Shown here in pieces: positions 17,887 through 26,323 of a DNA stretch of 64,000 nt. The stretch is from Candidatus Saccharimonadota bacterium. GTDB taxonomy: Bacteria > Patescibacteriota > Saccharimonadia > Saccharimonadales > Saccharimonadaceae. The stretch's first letter is position 1. Every line of letters begins with the position of its first letter. Where the stretch lies: assembly GCA_028286365.1 (NCBI GenBank), contig JAQBRR010000001.1:186001-250000 (forward strand), written 5' to 3'. The notes under the pieces were generated by a model. That model was not told the origin of the DNA, ran no database searches, and worked only from the letters and a program-made list of their open reading frames with translations. The translations under genes and the position numbers were made by a program.

Positions 17887-19752
17887 ATGATCAAGAAGGC
17901 TCACACGTTACGCCGAGTTGCAGGGACCTTTGTATTTATCGCAGCAATTGTAGTATCACAATTCAGTGGTGTTCAGTTTGCACACGCAGTTAGCACCGAT
18001 GTGTGGACAGGTACTGCAGGGGACAATAATTTGGCTACTGCTAATAACTGGGCTGGTAACGCCGTTCCAGTCTCAGGCGATACTCTTAGCTTCTCAGCAA
18101 TAAGTGGTGGAGCAACGAAGACTCTGACAAATAATCTTGGCGCTGGTGTATCTCTTGCTGGAATTATTATAAATGGTGGTGCTACTGCCAGCATTACGTC
18201 ATACACAATTAACACCCTTAAGTTTGCAACTGGTGCAACGATTGTTTCAACAGGAACCGACACGACTTTGACAGTGAGCGGTGCAGTCACTTCAGCTGGT
18301 AGTCTCAGTATCTCTGATGTTACGGGCGGTGCTCTGACATTCTCTAGTACGATTAATACAGTAGGCGACTTCACAGTTGACGGTACCAACATTACCTTGG
18401 CTGGTACAGTAACTATTGGCGGAAACGGACTATTGACGGGCGAATATGTTAACGGTAAATCATTCAGTATTGGTGGTGCGCTCAATGTTACAGGTAACCT
18501 GACTATTGCAGGAATAAATGTTAATGTCACTAATACGGTAACGGTTACAGGAAACCTAACTGTTACACTTGGTCTCTACAATTCAGAAGTTTATACAGTA
18601 GGGGGCACGCTAACCCTTGGAACAGCTAGCTTCTACGGAACTATTTATCTCGCGAACGGTAGTGCTATAACGGGGATTGCAACAGTTGTTAACGGAACAT
18701 TTAACCAAACAGCAGCCGCAGCCATTACGCTCGGTGGGCTTGTCGTAGACAACGGTGCATCTGCACAGCTATCCACTGCACCATCGTACCCAATGACATT
18801 TGGTAGTGGAGCAAGTACTGCGTATCCATCACTTGTGTACAACACGTATACTTACAACTCTCAAACGCAAACTTCTGTGTACGAAAACTTGGCAATTAGT
18901 AGTGCTGTAACACTTCTTAATAACCTGAGCGTTAGTGCGAGTGGTGATGCAACCTCTGGATCTGTGAGCTTTACAGGGGCAATTACTTACAACGGATTCA
19001 CAATTTCTAAGAGCCTAGGATCATCAGGTAAGTTGCTGGTCGGTGGTACTGAGATTAAGAATGCTGCAATTGCCACTACCTACACAGGTAACTTGCCACA
19101 AACGAACTTCAGCGTCGCTGAAAGTGAAACTGCCACTCTTACGGGTACTCGTGGTCAAGCGCAAGTCTACACAGGAGGAATTCTAAAAGGAACTGGGACG
19201 CTTGCTAGCAGTCTATATGTTTCATACGGTGGAACAGTTAGTCCTGGAAACAGCCCTGGTACACTAACAGTACTTCAAACTCTAAGCATGAACGCTGGAT
19301 CTATCTACCAAGCAGAACTACTCAACGCCGCTAGCTACGACCAGCTACAAGTTGGTGCGCAGTACACTGGGTCGGGTCATGCAGTTAGCCTTGGCTTTAC
19401 TACTAGCCTTCCTACCCTAAATCTTGTCCTATATCCTGGATACTCTATCAAGAAGGGTGATGCATTCACGATCATTGACAACAAGAGCACAACTGCTGTC
19501 AGTGGTACGTTCGCAGGACTTGCTGAAGGTACACAGTTCGTCGTCGGTGGTATAACATTCAACATTACCTATGTTGGTGGTGACGGTAACGACGTGATCG
19601 TCACAGCCCTCAGTGCTGGTACAGATCCAAAGGGTCCTAACACAAGTGTTGCCGAGACTATCATGGCTAACCCTGCAACTATCCTTGTCCTTGGTATTGC
19701 AACTGCTGGATTCCTTGGCTTCATCGCCACTCGCCGCCGCGCAAACCGATAA
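17887..19752 (+). CDS. Secreted beta-repeat surface protein with possible sortase anchor
   Basis: A signal peptide (VAGTFVFIAAIVVSQFSG, cleavage near FAHA) leads to a Thr/Gly/Asn-rich protein. TDVWTGTAGDNNLATANNWAG resembles the start of autotransporter-type beta-helix passengers, and the body has repeated short beta strands such as AGTVTIGGNG. The C-terminus has GPNTS, then a hydrophobic helix ILVLGIATAGFLGFIA and the basic RRRANR. This layout matches a cell-wall sorting signal with a non-canonical motif. It lies between two sortase genes, so it is probably their substrate. It is likely an adhesin or surface coat protein. Confidence 0.8.
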   Translation: MIKKAHTLRRVAGTFVFIAAIVVSQFSGVQFAHAVSTDVWTGTAGDNNLATANNWAGNAVPVSGDTLSFSAISGGATKTLTNNLGAGVSLAGIIINGGATASITSYTINTLKFATGATIVSTGTDTTLTVSGAVTSAGSLSISDVTGGALTFSSTINTVGDFTVDGTNITLAGTVTIGGNGLLTGEYVNGKSFSIGGALNVTGNLTIAGINVNVTNTVTVTGNLTVTLGLYNSEVYTVGGTLTLGTASFYGTIYLANGSAITGIATVVNGTFNQTAAAAITLGGLVVDNGASAQLSTAPSYPMTFGSGASTAYPSLVYNTYTYNSQTQTSVYENLAISSAVTLLNNLSVSASGDATSGSVSFTGAITYNGFTISKSLGSSGKLLVGGTEIKNAAIATTYTGNLPQTNFSVAESETATLTGTRGQAQVYTGGILKGTGTLASSLYVSYGGTVSPGNSPGTLTVLQTLSMNAGSIYQAELLNAASYDQLQVGAQYTGSGHAVSLGFTTSLPTLNLVLYPGYSIKKGDAFTIIDNKSTTAVSGTFAGLAEGTQFVVGGITFNITYVGGDGNDVIVTALSAGTDPKGPNTSVAETIMANPATILVLGIATAGFLGFIATRRRANR

Positions 19753-19777
19753 ATAAAAACATTAACAATTGGATAAA

Positions 19778-19808
19778 AACGAGCGAAGCTACCATAGCTT
19801 CGCTCGTT
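19778..19808. terminator. Strong hairpin between surface protein and second sortase
   Basis: AACGAGCGAAGCT-accat-AGCTTCGCTCGTT is a perfect 13-base-pair stem with a 5-base loop. No T run follows on the plus strand, so it may act as partial termination or as an mRNA 3'-stabilising structure rather than a full terminator. Confidence 0.6.
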
Positions 19809-19832
19809 ACAAATCGAAAATAAATAAAAAAG

Positions 19833-20885
19833 ATGCAAGATATAATTCCCAACAATCGTCGTTCACGCGGCAATATCAAGCCAGTTGATCGACAACAGCC
19901 TATTCACCTACACTCCGACAGGGACTATCGTACGGTGTATATTGAGCGTTCTCGGATTATCAATATACAGACTACCCAGTCAATGCCACCTACGGTTGTC
20001 ACAGAACAGGTGAGTATTACGGTTGAGACACCAGTAGAAGCAGTGCAGGAAGCACCAGTTGCACTACAGTCAGTTATGTCGACACCATCAGAGATACAGG
20101 CAGCTATGATTCGTGAGCTATCTGCGGAGCAAAAAGTTCACGCTATGGCGCATGCACTTGAAAAGGTACGACATGAACTCGATCGGGAGCAGCGTAAAAA
20201 ATCATTCCTCAAACGTCTCAGTCTGTCGCTAACAGCAATTGTTCTTCTTCTTTCAACGGGCTATGTGGGCATTAATACGTGGCTGACGAATAACCAAGTA
20301 AAGGCACAATCTGCAACTGAGAGTGCGGCAATTGCAAGTGTTGCGACCGGTGCTAATACATCAAATATCGATACAAAGGCAGTTGAGGGGACCGACAAAA
20401 CTCCACTTCCTAAGAATGCAGTTACTGCCTATCAAGCCGCACCAGACTTACCCAAGACACTCACCATTAGTAAGATTAAGGTAAACGCCCGAGTACTACA
20501 AATGGGACTTAACAAAGATAATACTATCCAGGCGCCAATCAATATATTCGATGCTGGTTGGTACACCGGAAGCGTTAAGCCGGGCGAGATTGGCGCAGTT
20601 TTAATCGATGGTCACTCGTCGGCAGATCATCAGGCACTATTCGGTAATCTCGATAAGCTTGTCGTTGGTGACCAGATTCAACTAACCAAGGGCGATGGTA
20701 CGAAGCTCACTTACAAGGTAGTCCACACTGAAATCGATGATAAGGATAAAGTTAACATGCATTCATTGCTCTTGCCATACGGTAAGGCAGTACGGGCGCT
20801 TAATATCATCACATGTGCTGGTGACTGGATACCTTCACAGGATACGTTGACCAAGCGCGTGCTTGTCTATACAGAACAAATCTAG
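19833..20885 (+). CDS. Second sortase, class F-like
   Basis: About 125 N-terminal cytosolic residues include a charged helix (AHALEKVRHELDREQRKKSF). A membrane helix at about 132-152 and the sortase domain follow. Catalytic His is in LIDGHSSADH, Cys in LNIITCAGD and Arg in LTKRVLVYTEQI. The domain closely resembles that of the sortase at 16689 (TLTISKIKVNARV, NIFDAGWYTGSVKPGE), so the two are paralogues. Their N-termini differ, which suggests different localisation or partners. The hairpin upstream may lower its expression relative to the surface protein. Confidence 0.88.
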   Translation: MQDIIPNNRRSRGNIKPVDRQQPIHLHSDRDYRTVYIERSRIINIQTTQSMPPTVVTEQVSITVETPVEAVQEAPVALQSVMSTPSEIQAAMIRELSAEQKVHAMAHALEKVRHELDREQRKKSFLKRLSLSLTAIVLLLSTGYVGINTWLTNNQVKAQSATESAAIASVATGANTSNIDTKAVEGTDKTPLPKNAVTAYQAAPDLPKTLTISKIKVNARVLQMGLNKDNTIQAPINIFDAGWYTGSVKPGEIGAVLIDGHSSADHQALFGNLDKLVVGDQIQLTKGDGTKLTYKVVHTEIDDKDKVNMHSLLLPYGKAVRALNIITCAGDWIPSQDTLTKRVLVYTEQI

Positions 20886-20898
20886 CATCCAGTTTGCA

Positions 20899-20928
20899 TT
20901 GACTGACCGACCGAGGTAAGGGTATAAT
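20899..20928 (+). promoter_or_regulatory. tRNA-Asn promoter
   Basis: TTGACT at 20899-20904 and TATAAT at 20923-20928 are 18 bases apart. They end 11 bases before the 5' end of the tRNA, a near-consensus sigma-70-type promoter. Confidence 0.8.
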
Positions 20929-20939
20929 ACGGTTTGTAT

Positions 20940-21014
20940 TCCGACGTAGCTCAATGGTGGAGCAAGAAGCTGTTAACTTCGAGGTTGCTGGTTCGAGTCC
21001 AGCCGTCGGAGCCA
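20940..21014 (+). tRNA. tRNA-Asn (anticodon GTT), CCA encoded
   Basis: The acceptor stem TCCGACG pairs perfectly with CGTCGGA. The D stem is GCTC/GAGC and the T arm is GCTGG-TTCGAGT-CCAGC. The anticodon loop CTGTTAA gives GTT, which reads AAC/AAU. The anticodon stem has four good pairs with an A-G at its top. The discriminator G is followed by a genomically encoded CCA. Its 3' end recurs twice downstream (see repeats). Confidence 0.95.
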
Positions 21015-21015
21015 A
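20997..21015 (+). repeat. tRNA-Asn 3'-end repeat, copy 1 (in the tRNA)
   Basis: GTCCAGCCGTCGGAGCCAA, the T-arm/acceptor 3' end of the tRNA, recurs exactly at 21927-21945 and in degenerate form at 21735-21752. Each copy is followed closely by a hairpin terminator. tRNA 3' ends are classic attachment sites. Confidence 0.8.
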
Positions 21016-21028
21016 AATGATTATGCTT

Positions 21029-21055
21029 AAAGACTTCTTATAGAAGTCTTTTTGT
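21029..21055 (+). terminator. Intrinsic terminator of tRNA-Asn
   Basis: AAAGACTTCT-TAT-AGAAGTCTTT is a perfect 10-base-pair hairpin followed by TTGTT, 15 bases after the tRNA CCA. Confidence 0.85.
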
Positions 21056-21072
21056 TATATCATAAACATATT

Positions 21073-21717
21073 ATGGAAGAAAAAAATAACATAGAACTAC
21101 TAGAGTCACCCAAGAAAAAGAGAAATTATAAAGCTCTAAAAATATTTTCCCTTATTGTTTTGTTGCTTATTGCTGTAGCCGGCGTAGGCTATTCTGTTTA
21201 CTCGTGGCAACAAGACAATAACTTACGATCAACTATCAAGGATAGGGACGTTCAGATTCACGCACTAGATAAGAAAATCAGCTCTTTAGAATCGCAACCC
21301 TCTTCTTTACTAATACAAGCAACACTTCCTAATGGCAAAGTCGCTAGTTTCCCAGATACTGACAGCAATAGAAATATTCTCTGGTGGGCTAGTGGTTCTA
21401 GTGCCGATGAACTCTCGAGTAAGTACATATTTATATCTGATAAGCTTTATCAGCAATATATGGCCGAGCTTGATGACACTATTAAGGTGACTTACTGTGG
21501 TACTAACAATGACTTAAAGGCATTGCAGTCTGATCTCGTCTTTGGGCTACTGAATACTGACAATAAACAAATCACTCATCCGCAAAACGGTAATTGTCTT
21601 CAAGCGGTAGCTTCGAATGATAATGCCGATTTGACGACACGAGCATCTGCACAGAAAGTCTTATCAGAAATTAATAATGACATGCAGGCATTCATAGCAT
21701 CAGTATCAATTAAATAA
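21073..21717 (+). CDS. Single-pass membrane protein with coiled coil, unknown function
   Basis: A basic N-terminus (SPKKKRNYKALK) is followed by one helix (FSLIVLLLIAVAGVGYSVY), a coiled-coil stretch (IKDRDVQIHALDKKISSLES) and an extracytoplasmic domain of about 150 residues. I use the ATG at 21073 (MEEKNNIELL) rather than 21052, which lies in the terminator T tract. The gene is the only one between two copies of the tRNA-Asn 3' end, so it may be the cargo of a small insertion. No family recognised. Confidence 0.7.
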   Translation: MEEKNNIELLESPKKKRNYKALKIFSLIVLLLIAVAGVGYSVYSWQQDNNLRSTIKDRDVQIHALDKKISSLESQPSSLLIQATLPNGKVASFPDTDSNRNILWWASGSSADELSSKYIFISDKLYQQYMAELDDTIKVTYCGTNNDLKALQSDLVFGLLNTDNKQITHPQNGNCLQAVASNDNADLTTRASAQKVLSEINNDMQAFIASVSIK

Positions 21718-21734
21718 TTAATTTTACGAAGTAC

Positions 21735-21752
21735 GTCCACTAGTGGGAGCCA
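21735..21752 (+). repeat. tRNA-Asn 3'-end repeat, degenerate copy 2
   Basis: GTCCACTAGTGGGAGCCA matches the tRNA 3' end at 14 of 18 positions, including GTCCA and GGAGCCA. A terminator hairpin follows within three bases. Confidence 0.6.
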
Positions 21753-21754
21753 TG

Positions 21755-21790
21755 AAAAAAGCTGAAATCCTTATGGATCTCAGCTTTTTT
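21755..21790. terminator. Intrinsic terminator, bidirectional
   Basis: AAAAAAGCTGA pairs with TCAGCTTTTTT, and the inner ATCC/GGAT extends the stem. The A and T runs make it able to stop transcription in both directions. It ends the unit of the coiled-coil membrane protein. Confidence 0.85.
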
Positions 21791-21816
21791 CTATGTCTTT
21801 GATTGTTTGGTTCGGA

Positions 21817-21853
21817 CCAGCAACTCGCCAGCCTGCTGGCGATAAGTTGCTGG
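21817..21853. repeat. Long imperfect palindrome (stem-loop)
   Basis: CCAGCAACT-CGCCAGC-CT-GCTGGCG-ATA-AGTTGCTGG forms a 16-base-pair stem with a 3-base bulge and a 2-base loop. It is more GC-rich than its surroundings, has no T run, and lies inside the tRNA-repeat segment. It may be a recombination site or a mobile-repeat relic. Confidence 0.6.
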
Positions 21854-21926
21854 CGGCGCAGTGAATGAAGCGAAAGAAAGCACGAAGTATTTTCTTGAGC
21901 GAATGAACGAAGGAGGCAAAGCCGAT

Positions 21927-21945
21927 GTCCAGCCGTCGGAGCCAA
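21927..21945 (+). repeat. tRNA-Asn 3'-end repeat, exact copy 3
   Basis: This is a 19-base exact repeat of the tRNA-Asn 3' end, 930 bases from the first copy. It is in the same orientation and is followed by a terminator hairpin. The rest of a tRNA is absent, so it is not a second gene. Confidence 0.85.
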
Positions 21946-21952
21946 GCATAGG

Positions 21953-21977
21953 CACTTTCTGAAAGGAAAGTGTTTTT
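21953..21977 (+). terminator. Intrinsic terminator after tRNA-end copy 3
   Basis: CACTTTC-TGAAAG-GAAAGTG is followed by TTTTT. It repeats the tRNA-end plus terminator layout seen at the first two copies, but with a different stem sequence. Confidence 0.75.
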
Positions 21978-22081
21978 ATTTGGTGTGATTTAGGCATGTT
22001 GACCACAAAGATCTTGAATTCGTGAAAATGCTAATTGTGCGTTTCGTAAGATACTCTCGATAGTGAGCGTATACTAGTTGT

Positions 22082-22276
22082 ATGAACAACTTCTTACAAC
22101 ATACGCTGCTCGGCGTACCGATCTATACATGGATCTTGCAGCTATTATATGTTGCTGTTGCCCTATTGATACTATTTGCCTTTGCGACCGTGCATAAAAG
22201 AACAACTCTGGAGATCGCACTATTTGTAGCTGTTGTTATTGTTGTAGATGTTATTTGGCGACTCGCCATTAAGTGA
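22082..22276 (+). CDS. Small two-helix membrane protein
   Basis: The 64-aa product has two hydrophobic segments (TWILQLLYVAVALLILFAFA and IALFVAVVIVVDVIWRLA) around a short basic loop (VHKRTT). TATACT at 22070-22075 lies six bases before the ATG, so the mRNA may be nearly leaderless. No family recognised. Confidence 0.55.
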   Translation: MNNFLQHTLLGVPIYTWILQLLYVAVALLILFAFATVHKRTTLEIALFVAVVIVVDVIWRLAIK

Positions 22277-22338
22277 AAGAATTTATCATCTCAGTGACCA
22301 GATAAGTTTCTTGATAAAGCTAACGTACTAACTAGCAC

Positions 22339-22367
22339 TTTACAAGCTAGCACTTCTCTACTATTAT
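22339..22367 (+). promoter_or_regulatory. Promoter with possible operator for the redox gene pair
   Basis: TTTACA (22339-22344) and TATTAT (22362-22367) are 17 bases apart. Direct repeats CTAGCACTT at 22332-22340 and 22347-22355 overlap the -35 region. GTATA-N7-TATAC (22373-22389) lies at the expected start of transcription. The arrangement suggests control by a DNA-binding regulator. Confidence 0.5.
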
Positions 22368-22420
22368 AGGGAGTATACATATGCTATACAAAATATAGTA
22401 TTAACGAAATAGGTAAAGAA

Positions 22421-23473
22421 ATGACAACACAACAAAACTCGTCAGTACTATTTGGACTCGATACATTCGGAGACGTACCGGTTGACGACAATAAAAATCT
22501 TATGACCTACGGGGGTGCAATCAGGCAGGTTGTTAAGGAAGCAGTTCTTGCCGACAAGCTTGGTATTGATGCGATTGCACTTGGCGAACATCATCGAATG
22601 GAGTATGCAATATCTAGCCCCGAGACCGTATTAGCAGGAATCGCTACGCAGACTAAACGCATTAAACTTGCATCAGGTGTAACTGTACTTAGTTCGGATG
22701 ATCCTGTTCGAGTCTTTGAACGATTCTCGACACTTGATGCACTGTCTAACGGTCGTGCGCAAGTTATTCTCGGGAGAGGTTCGTTTACTGAATCATTCCC
22801 GCTGTTTGGCTATGACCTTCGTGATTATGAGGAACTATTTGAAGAGAAAGTTGAACTTTTCGCAGAGCTTCTTAATGAGAAACCGGTTTCTTGGACAGGG
22901 ACAGTACGGGCTGCGCTTGATAATGCTGATGTGTTCCCGAAGACAGATTCAGGACGAATCGAGACGATGATTGGCGTAGGCGGATCGCCACAATCGGTCG
23001 TTCGAGCAGCCCGCTACAATTTTCCATTAATGCTCGCAATAATTGGCGGCTCGCCAGATCGTTTTGTACCATACGTTGATCTGTATCATCAGGCGACCAA
23101 AGAATTTGGGACAACGGCTTATCCGATTGGGATGCATTCACCTGGCTTTATTGCTGACAGTGACGAAGAGGCAAGACGTACCGCGTGGCCACCTTACAAA
23201 AAGAGTCATGATCGAATTGGAAAAACACGAGGGTGGCCACCGCTAACTCGTGAGCAGTTCAACTACGAAATTGATAACGGCTCACTTTATATCGGATCAC
23301 CCGAGACGGTTGCTAAAAAAATAGCACGCTCAATTAAAGTCCTCGGTGTTGGTCGATTCGATTTAGTCTATGGCCAGGGTCCGCTCGCAGCAAGTGCACG
23401 ATTACACATGATTGAACTGTACGGTACAAAGGTTATTCCAATGGTGAGGGAACTCCTCGCAAAGAAGAAATAA
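22421..23473 (+). CDS. Luciferase-like flavin-dependent monooxygenase (LLM class)
   Basis: The protein is a TIM-barrel flavoprotein: LFGLDTFGDV at the first strand, LGIDAIALGEHHRMEYAISSPE, then IKLASGVTVLSSDDPVRVFE, LDALSNGRAQVILGRGSF and GVGGSPQSVVRAARY. These match the bacterial luciferase family, which uses reduced FMN (or F420 in some members). The substrate is unknown. Its stop codon directly abuts the ATG of the oxidoreductase fusion gene, so the two act together in a redox pair. Confidence 0.9.
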   Translation: MTTQQNSSVLFGLDTFGDVPVDDNKNLMTYGGAIRQVVKEAVLADKLGIDAIALGEHHRMEYAISSPETVLAGIATQTKRIKLASGVTVLSSDDPVRVFERFSTLDALSNGRAQVILGRGSFTESFPLFGYDLRDYEELFEEKVELFAELLNEKPVSWTGTVRAALDNADVFPKTDSGRIETMIGVGGSPQSVVRAARYNFPLMLAIIGGSPDRFVPYVDLYHQATKEFGTTAYPIGMHSPGFIADSDEEARRTAWPPYKKSHDRIGKTRGWPPLTREQFNYEIDNGSLYIGSPETVAKKIARSIKVLGVGRFDLVYGQGPLAASARLHMIELYGTKVIPMVRELLAKKK

Positions 23474-25192
23474 ATGACTTCACAAGTAAAAACAATTGGC
23501 ATCCTTGGAGCAGGCAAAGTAGGTATTGTCCTCGCTCAACTAGCACTCAAAGCAGGCTATAACGTTACTATAGCTGGTTCCGGTAATCCTAAGAAAATTG
23601 CTTTGACTGTAAAGATTTTAACACCAGGCGCGATCGCGAAGACGGCCGAAGAGGTCGCGCGTGAGTCCGACATTGTTATCCTCGCATTACCACTTGGCAA
23701 GCATCAGAACATTCCTAAAGATGAGCTAGGAGGTAAGCTGGTTATCGATGCAATGAATTATTGGTGGGAAGTCGACGGTATTCGCGACGACCTGACCGAT
23801 CCACGAACGTCATCAAGTGAAATAGTTCAGGCATTTTTGCCAAACTCTCACATTGTTAAGGCACTCAACCATATGGGATATCACAATCTATATGACGAGA
23901 CAAAGCCGGAAGGTTCAGAACATAGAAAAGCCATTGCTGTAGCTGGAGATAAAGAATCAGATATCAAAGTCGTATCAAAAATAGTAAGTGACTTTGGTTT
24001 TGATCCAGTCGTTATTGGGCCACTATCAAGTGGTATTCGCCTCGAACCTGGCAGTGATGCATTTGGAGCGAATGTTGAAGCCGATGCACTTCGAGAGCTT
24101 ATCCAGAACTTTCCAAAAACGAAACGAGGTAGAGAAGTAGAGGCTACCCGGAATAGCGTCATAGAGGCACAGCATTCACTAAGACCCATAGCTTATAATA
24201 GAAGTATGAACTATCGAAAATTTGGTAAAACGAACAAGACTGTATCAGAAATCGGGTTAGGTACTTGGCAGCTAGGCGGATCGTGGGGTGATGTATCCGA
24301 CGAGGAAGCAATTGATATTTTGCATACGGCGGCAGACAATGGTGTCACGTTTTTCGATACTGCCGATGTATATGGTGATGGGAAAAGTGAACGATTAATC
24401 GCGCAGTTTATGAAAAGTCGAAAAGCTAAAGACATCTTTATTGCAACCAAGATTGGACGATTTAGTGATCCAGGTTGGCCAGATAATTTTACACTCGATG
24501 CCATGCGCATGCATGTGCAAGCATCACTGAAGCGTCTGGAGGTTGACGTACTCGATCTCGTTCAGCTGCATTGTATTCCAACCGATGTACTGAGGGATGG
24601 CGCAGTATTTGAACACCTTCGCACTTTGAAAAATGAAGGTCTCATTAAGGAGTTTGGTGTCAGTGTCGAAACAATGGAAGAAGCACTGATATGTCTAGAG
24701 CATGAGGACGTCGCGTCATTGCAGGTAATTTTCAATATTTTCAGACAAAAGGCAATACACACAATCTTTGATGAGGCGCTAAAAAAAGACACAGCAATTA
24801 TTGTTCGCCTTCCACTTGCGAGTGGATTACTCTCAGGCAAGATGACCAAGACAACGCATTTTGATGCTACCGACCATCGTAACTTTAATCGAAACGGCGA
24901 GTCATTTAATGTTGGTGAAACATTTGCAGGACTACCATATGAAAAAGGTGTTGAGTTAGCCGATGAGTTAAAACACTTGGTGCCTGAAGGTATGACAATG
25001 GCACAGATGGCACTTCGGTGGATCTTGGACTTCCCGGCAGTTAGTACAGTTATTCCAGGTGCTAGTAGCGCCACGCAGATTGAATCGAACGTATCGACAA
25101 GCTCGCTTAAACCATTGAGCAAAGAACTACATCAGAAGTTGACTGATTTTTATGAGCAACAAGTGCAAATGAATATTAGGGGTCCGTACTAA
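23474..25192 (+). CDS. Fusion of NADP-binding reductase and aldo/keto reductase
   Basis: Residues 1 to about 225 are a Rossmann domain like F420-dependent NADP reductases ([45 protein letters not shown]). From about residue 242 an aldo/keto reductase barrel follows: [20 protein letters not shown], then [14 protein letters not shown] (Asp and Tyr), FIATKIGRF (Lys) and LVQLHC (His), the complete AKR tetrad. The protein ends with the NADPH-binding [14 protein letters not shown]. Each half is a whole domain, so this is a true in-frame fusion. AKR domains reduce aldehydes and ketones with NADPH. It is co-transcribed with the LLM enzyme. Confidence 0.88.
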   Translation: MTSQVKTIGILGAGKVGIVLAQLALKAGYNVTIAGSGNPKKIALTVKILTPGAIAKTAEEVARESDIVILALPLGKHQNIPKDELGGKLVIDAMNYWWEVDGIRDDLTDPRTSSSEIVQAFLPNSHIVKALNHMGYHNLYDETKPEGSEHRKAIAVAGDKESDIKVVSKIVSDFGFDPVVIGPLSSGIRLEPGSDAFGANVEADALRELIQNFPKTKRGREVEATRNSVIEAQHSLRPIAYNRSMNYRKFGKTNKTVSEIGLGTWQLGGSWGDVSDEEAIDILHTAADNGVTFFDTADVYGDGKSERLIAQFMKSRKAKDIFIATKIGRFSDPGWPDNFTLDAMRMHVQASLKRLEVDVLDLVQLHCIPTDVLRDGAVFEHLRTLKNEGLIKEFGVSVETMEEALICLEHEDVASLQVIFNIFRQKAIHTIFDEALKKDTAIIVRLPLASGLLSGKMTKTTHFDATDHRNFNRNGESFNVGETFAGLPYEKGVELADELKHLVPEGMTMAQMALRWILDFPAVSTVIPGASSATQIESNVSTSSLKPLSKELHQKLTDFYEQQVQMNIRGPY

Positions 25193-25665
25193 ACAAGACT
25201 CAGTAGTTTAGAAAACTCTGCAAGAGTTTGTTTGATAGTAGGTAATGCTGGATGGTTAGATTTTGGCCATACAACCGAAGGACTGTAAATCTCGGTAATA
25301 TGACAATAGTGAATTAAATTTGGTCCGACTAATATATCAACATCGATGATTGTCGCTTGGCCAACTTGATCGAATGTTGCTTGAATATTTGAGGGAATAA
25401 TCTCGTGGTTTATAAAGTGAATATCACGGACGAAGTTTACATCTGCGTCTTTGAAAGTTTTGCCCATTGAATCACCACCTAGGATCTTCTGATGAATCAC
25501 AGCAAACGTATTCACATTTGACTGATCAAACGTGACGAGCGACAATTCCAAAACTTTATGATTTTGCTTGGTGATTGTCTGTATGATTCTATGTTTAAAG
25601 TCTTGAAAAACAATCACTAGTTTAGTCGGTCCGAATTGTTGTTCCAGGATGTCACTCGATAGCAT
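25189..25665 (-). CDS. Conserved-looking hypothetical protein
   Basis: The 158-aa soluble protein is mixed alpha/beta with no signal peptide or helix. [20 protein letters not shown] and [21 protein letters not shown] suggest an ordered fold, but I recognise no family. Its 3' end overlaps the aldo/keto reductase fusion by four bases, tail to tail. It is divergent from the phosphoribosyltransferase gene. Confidence 0.6.
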   Translation of the reverse strand: MLSSDILEQQFGPTKLVIVFQDFKHRIIQTITKQNHKVLELSLVTFDQSNVNTFAVIHQKILGGDSMGKTFKDADVNFVRDIHFINHEIIPSNIQATFDQVGQATIIDVDILVGPNLIHYCHITEIYSPSVVWPKSNHPALPTIKQTLAEFSKLLSLV

Positions 25666-25750
25666 AATAGTTTAGAGTATGTCACATAAATGATGCTTTT
25701 TCTAAATAGCCTTGCATAATTGAAGAGTCTTTCCCATACTATACAGCGAT

Positions 25751-26323
25751 ATGCAGGATAATTCTAAACCAGCGCTATATAAAGAAATGCTTTTCACAGC
25801 TGACGTAGTTGATGCACGTATTAACGAAATGGCTGCTGATATTATCAAGATGTACAGCTCAGCAAATACGGTCTTTGTAAGTTTGTTAAATGGCGCCCAA
25901 CCATTTAGTTCAAAGCTAATGCGAGCGATTCAGCTAGAAGATTCTTACTTTCATCCAAACGTTCAATCGATGATCGTCAGTCGCTATGGCCCCAACCGTG
26001 AGCCAGGACCACTCACACTCGTCACTGACGTTCCACCAAGTTATAGGAATCTGAAAGGCAAACGTGTTGTATTACTCGATGATCTGATTGATGAGGGTGA
26101 CACGCTAGATTTTGCAAAAGCGCATTTACTAAACTATGGTGCCGAACAAGTTGATAGTATTGTCCTGGTGAAGAAACATAAGGACACACCAATCAAAGAG
26201 GGCATTGTGCTATTTGGTTTTGAAGCACCAAATGTTTGGTTAACTGGTATGGGCATGGACGACGAGCGATTAGGCTCCGAAGGTAACCGTTGGGCCGGCT
26301 GGATTGCGGTCGCAAACAGCTAG
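25751..26323 (+). CDS. hpt: Purine phosphoribosyltransferase (hypoxanthine type)
   Basis: The PRTase fold is shown by VFVSLLNGAQPFSSKLMRAI and the PRPP-binding motif VVLLDDLIDEGDTLDFAKAHL. The C-terminal aromatic region NVWLTGMGMDDERLG stacks on the base in hypoxanthine-guanine enzymes. It salvages purine bases into nucleotides, which suits a reduced, auxotrophic genome. At 190 aa its length is usual for Hpt. The purine specificity is inferred. TATACA lies a few bases before the ATG, so the transcript has little or no leader. Confidence 0.8.
   Translation: MQDNSKPALYKEMLFTADVVDARINEMAADIIKMYSSANTVFVSLLNGAQPFSSKLMRAIQLEDSYFHPNVQSMIVSRYGPNREPGPLTLVTDVPPSYRNLKGKRVVLLDDLIDEGDTLDFAKAHLLNYGAEQVDSIVLVKKHKDTPIKEGIVLFGFEAPNVWLTGMGMDDERLGSEGNRWAGWIAVANS

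Noticed and set aside
17973-18530. Minus-strand 185-aa ORF
   Set aside because: Antisense of the Thr/Gly-rich secreted protein, whose signal peptide and repeats are clearly on the plus strand.
20809-21015. Minus-strand 68-aa ORF MAPTAGLEPATSKL
   Set aside because: It is the antisense of tRNA-Asn; MAPTAGLEPATS peptides are a known spurious translation of reversed tRNA 3' ends.
21724-22006. Minus-strand ORFs of 73 and 71 aa
   Set aside because: They run through terminators and the tRNA-end repeats, and have no coherent protein features.
24562-25122. Minus-strand 186-aa ORF
   Set aside because: Antisense of the aldo/keto reductase domain, which carries the complete catalytic tetrad.
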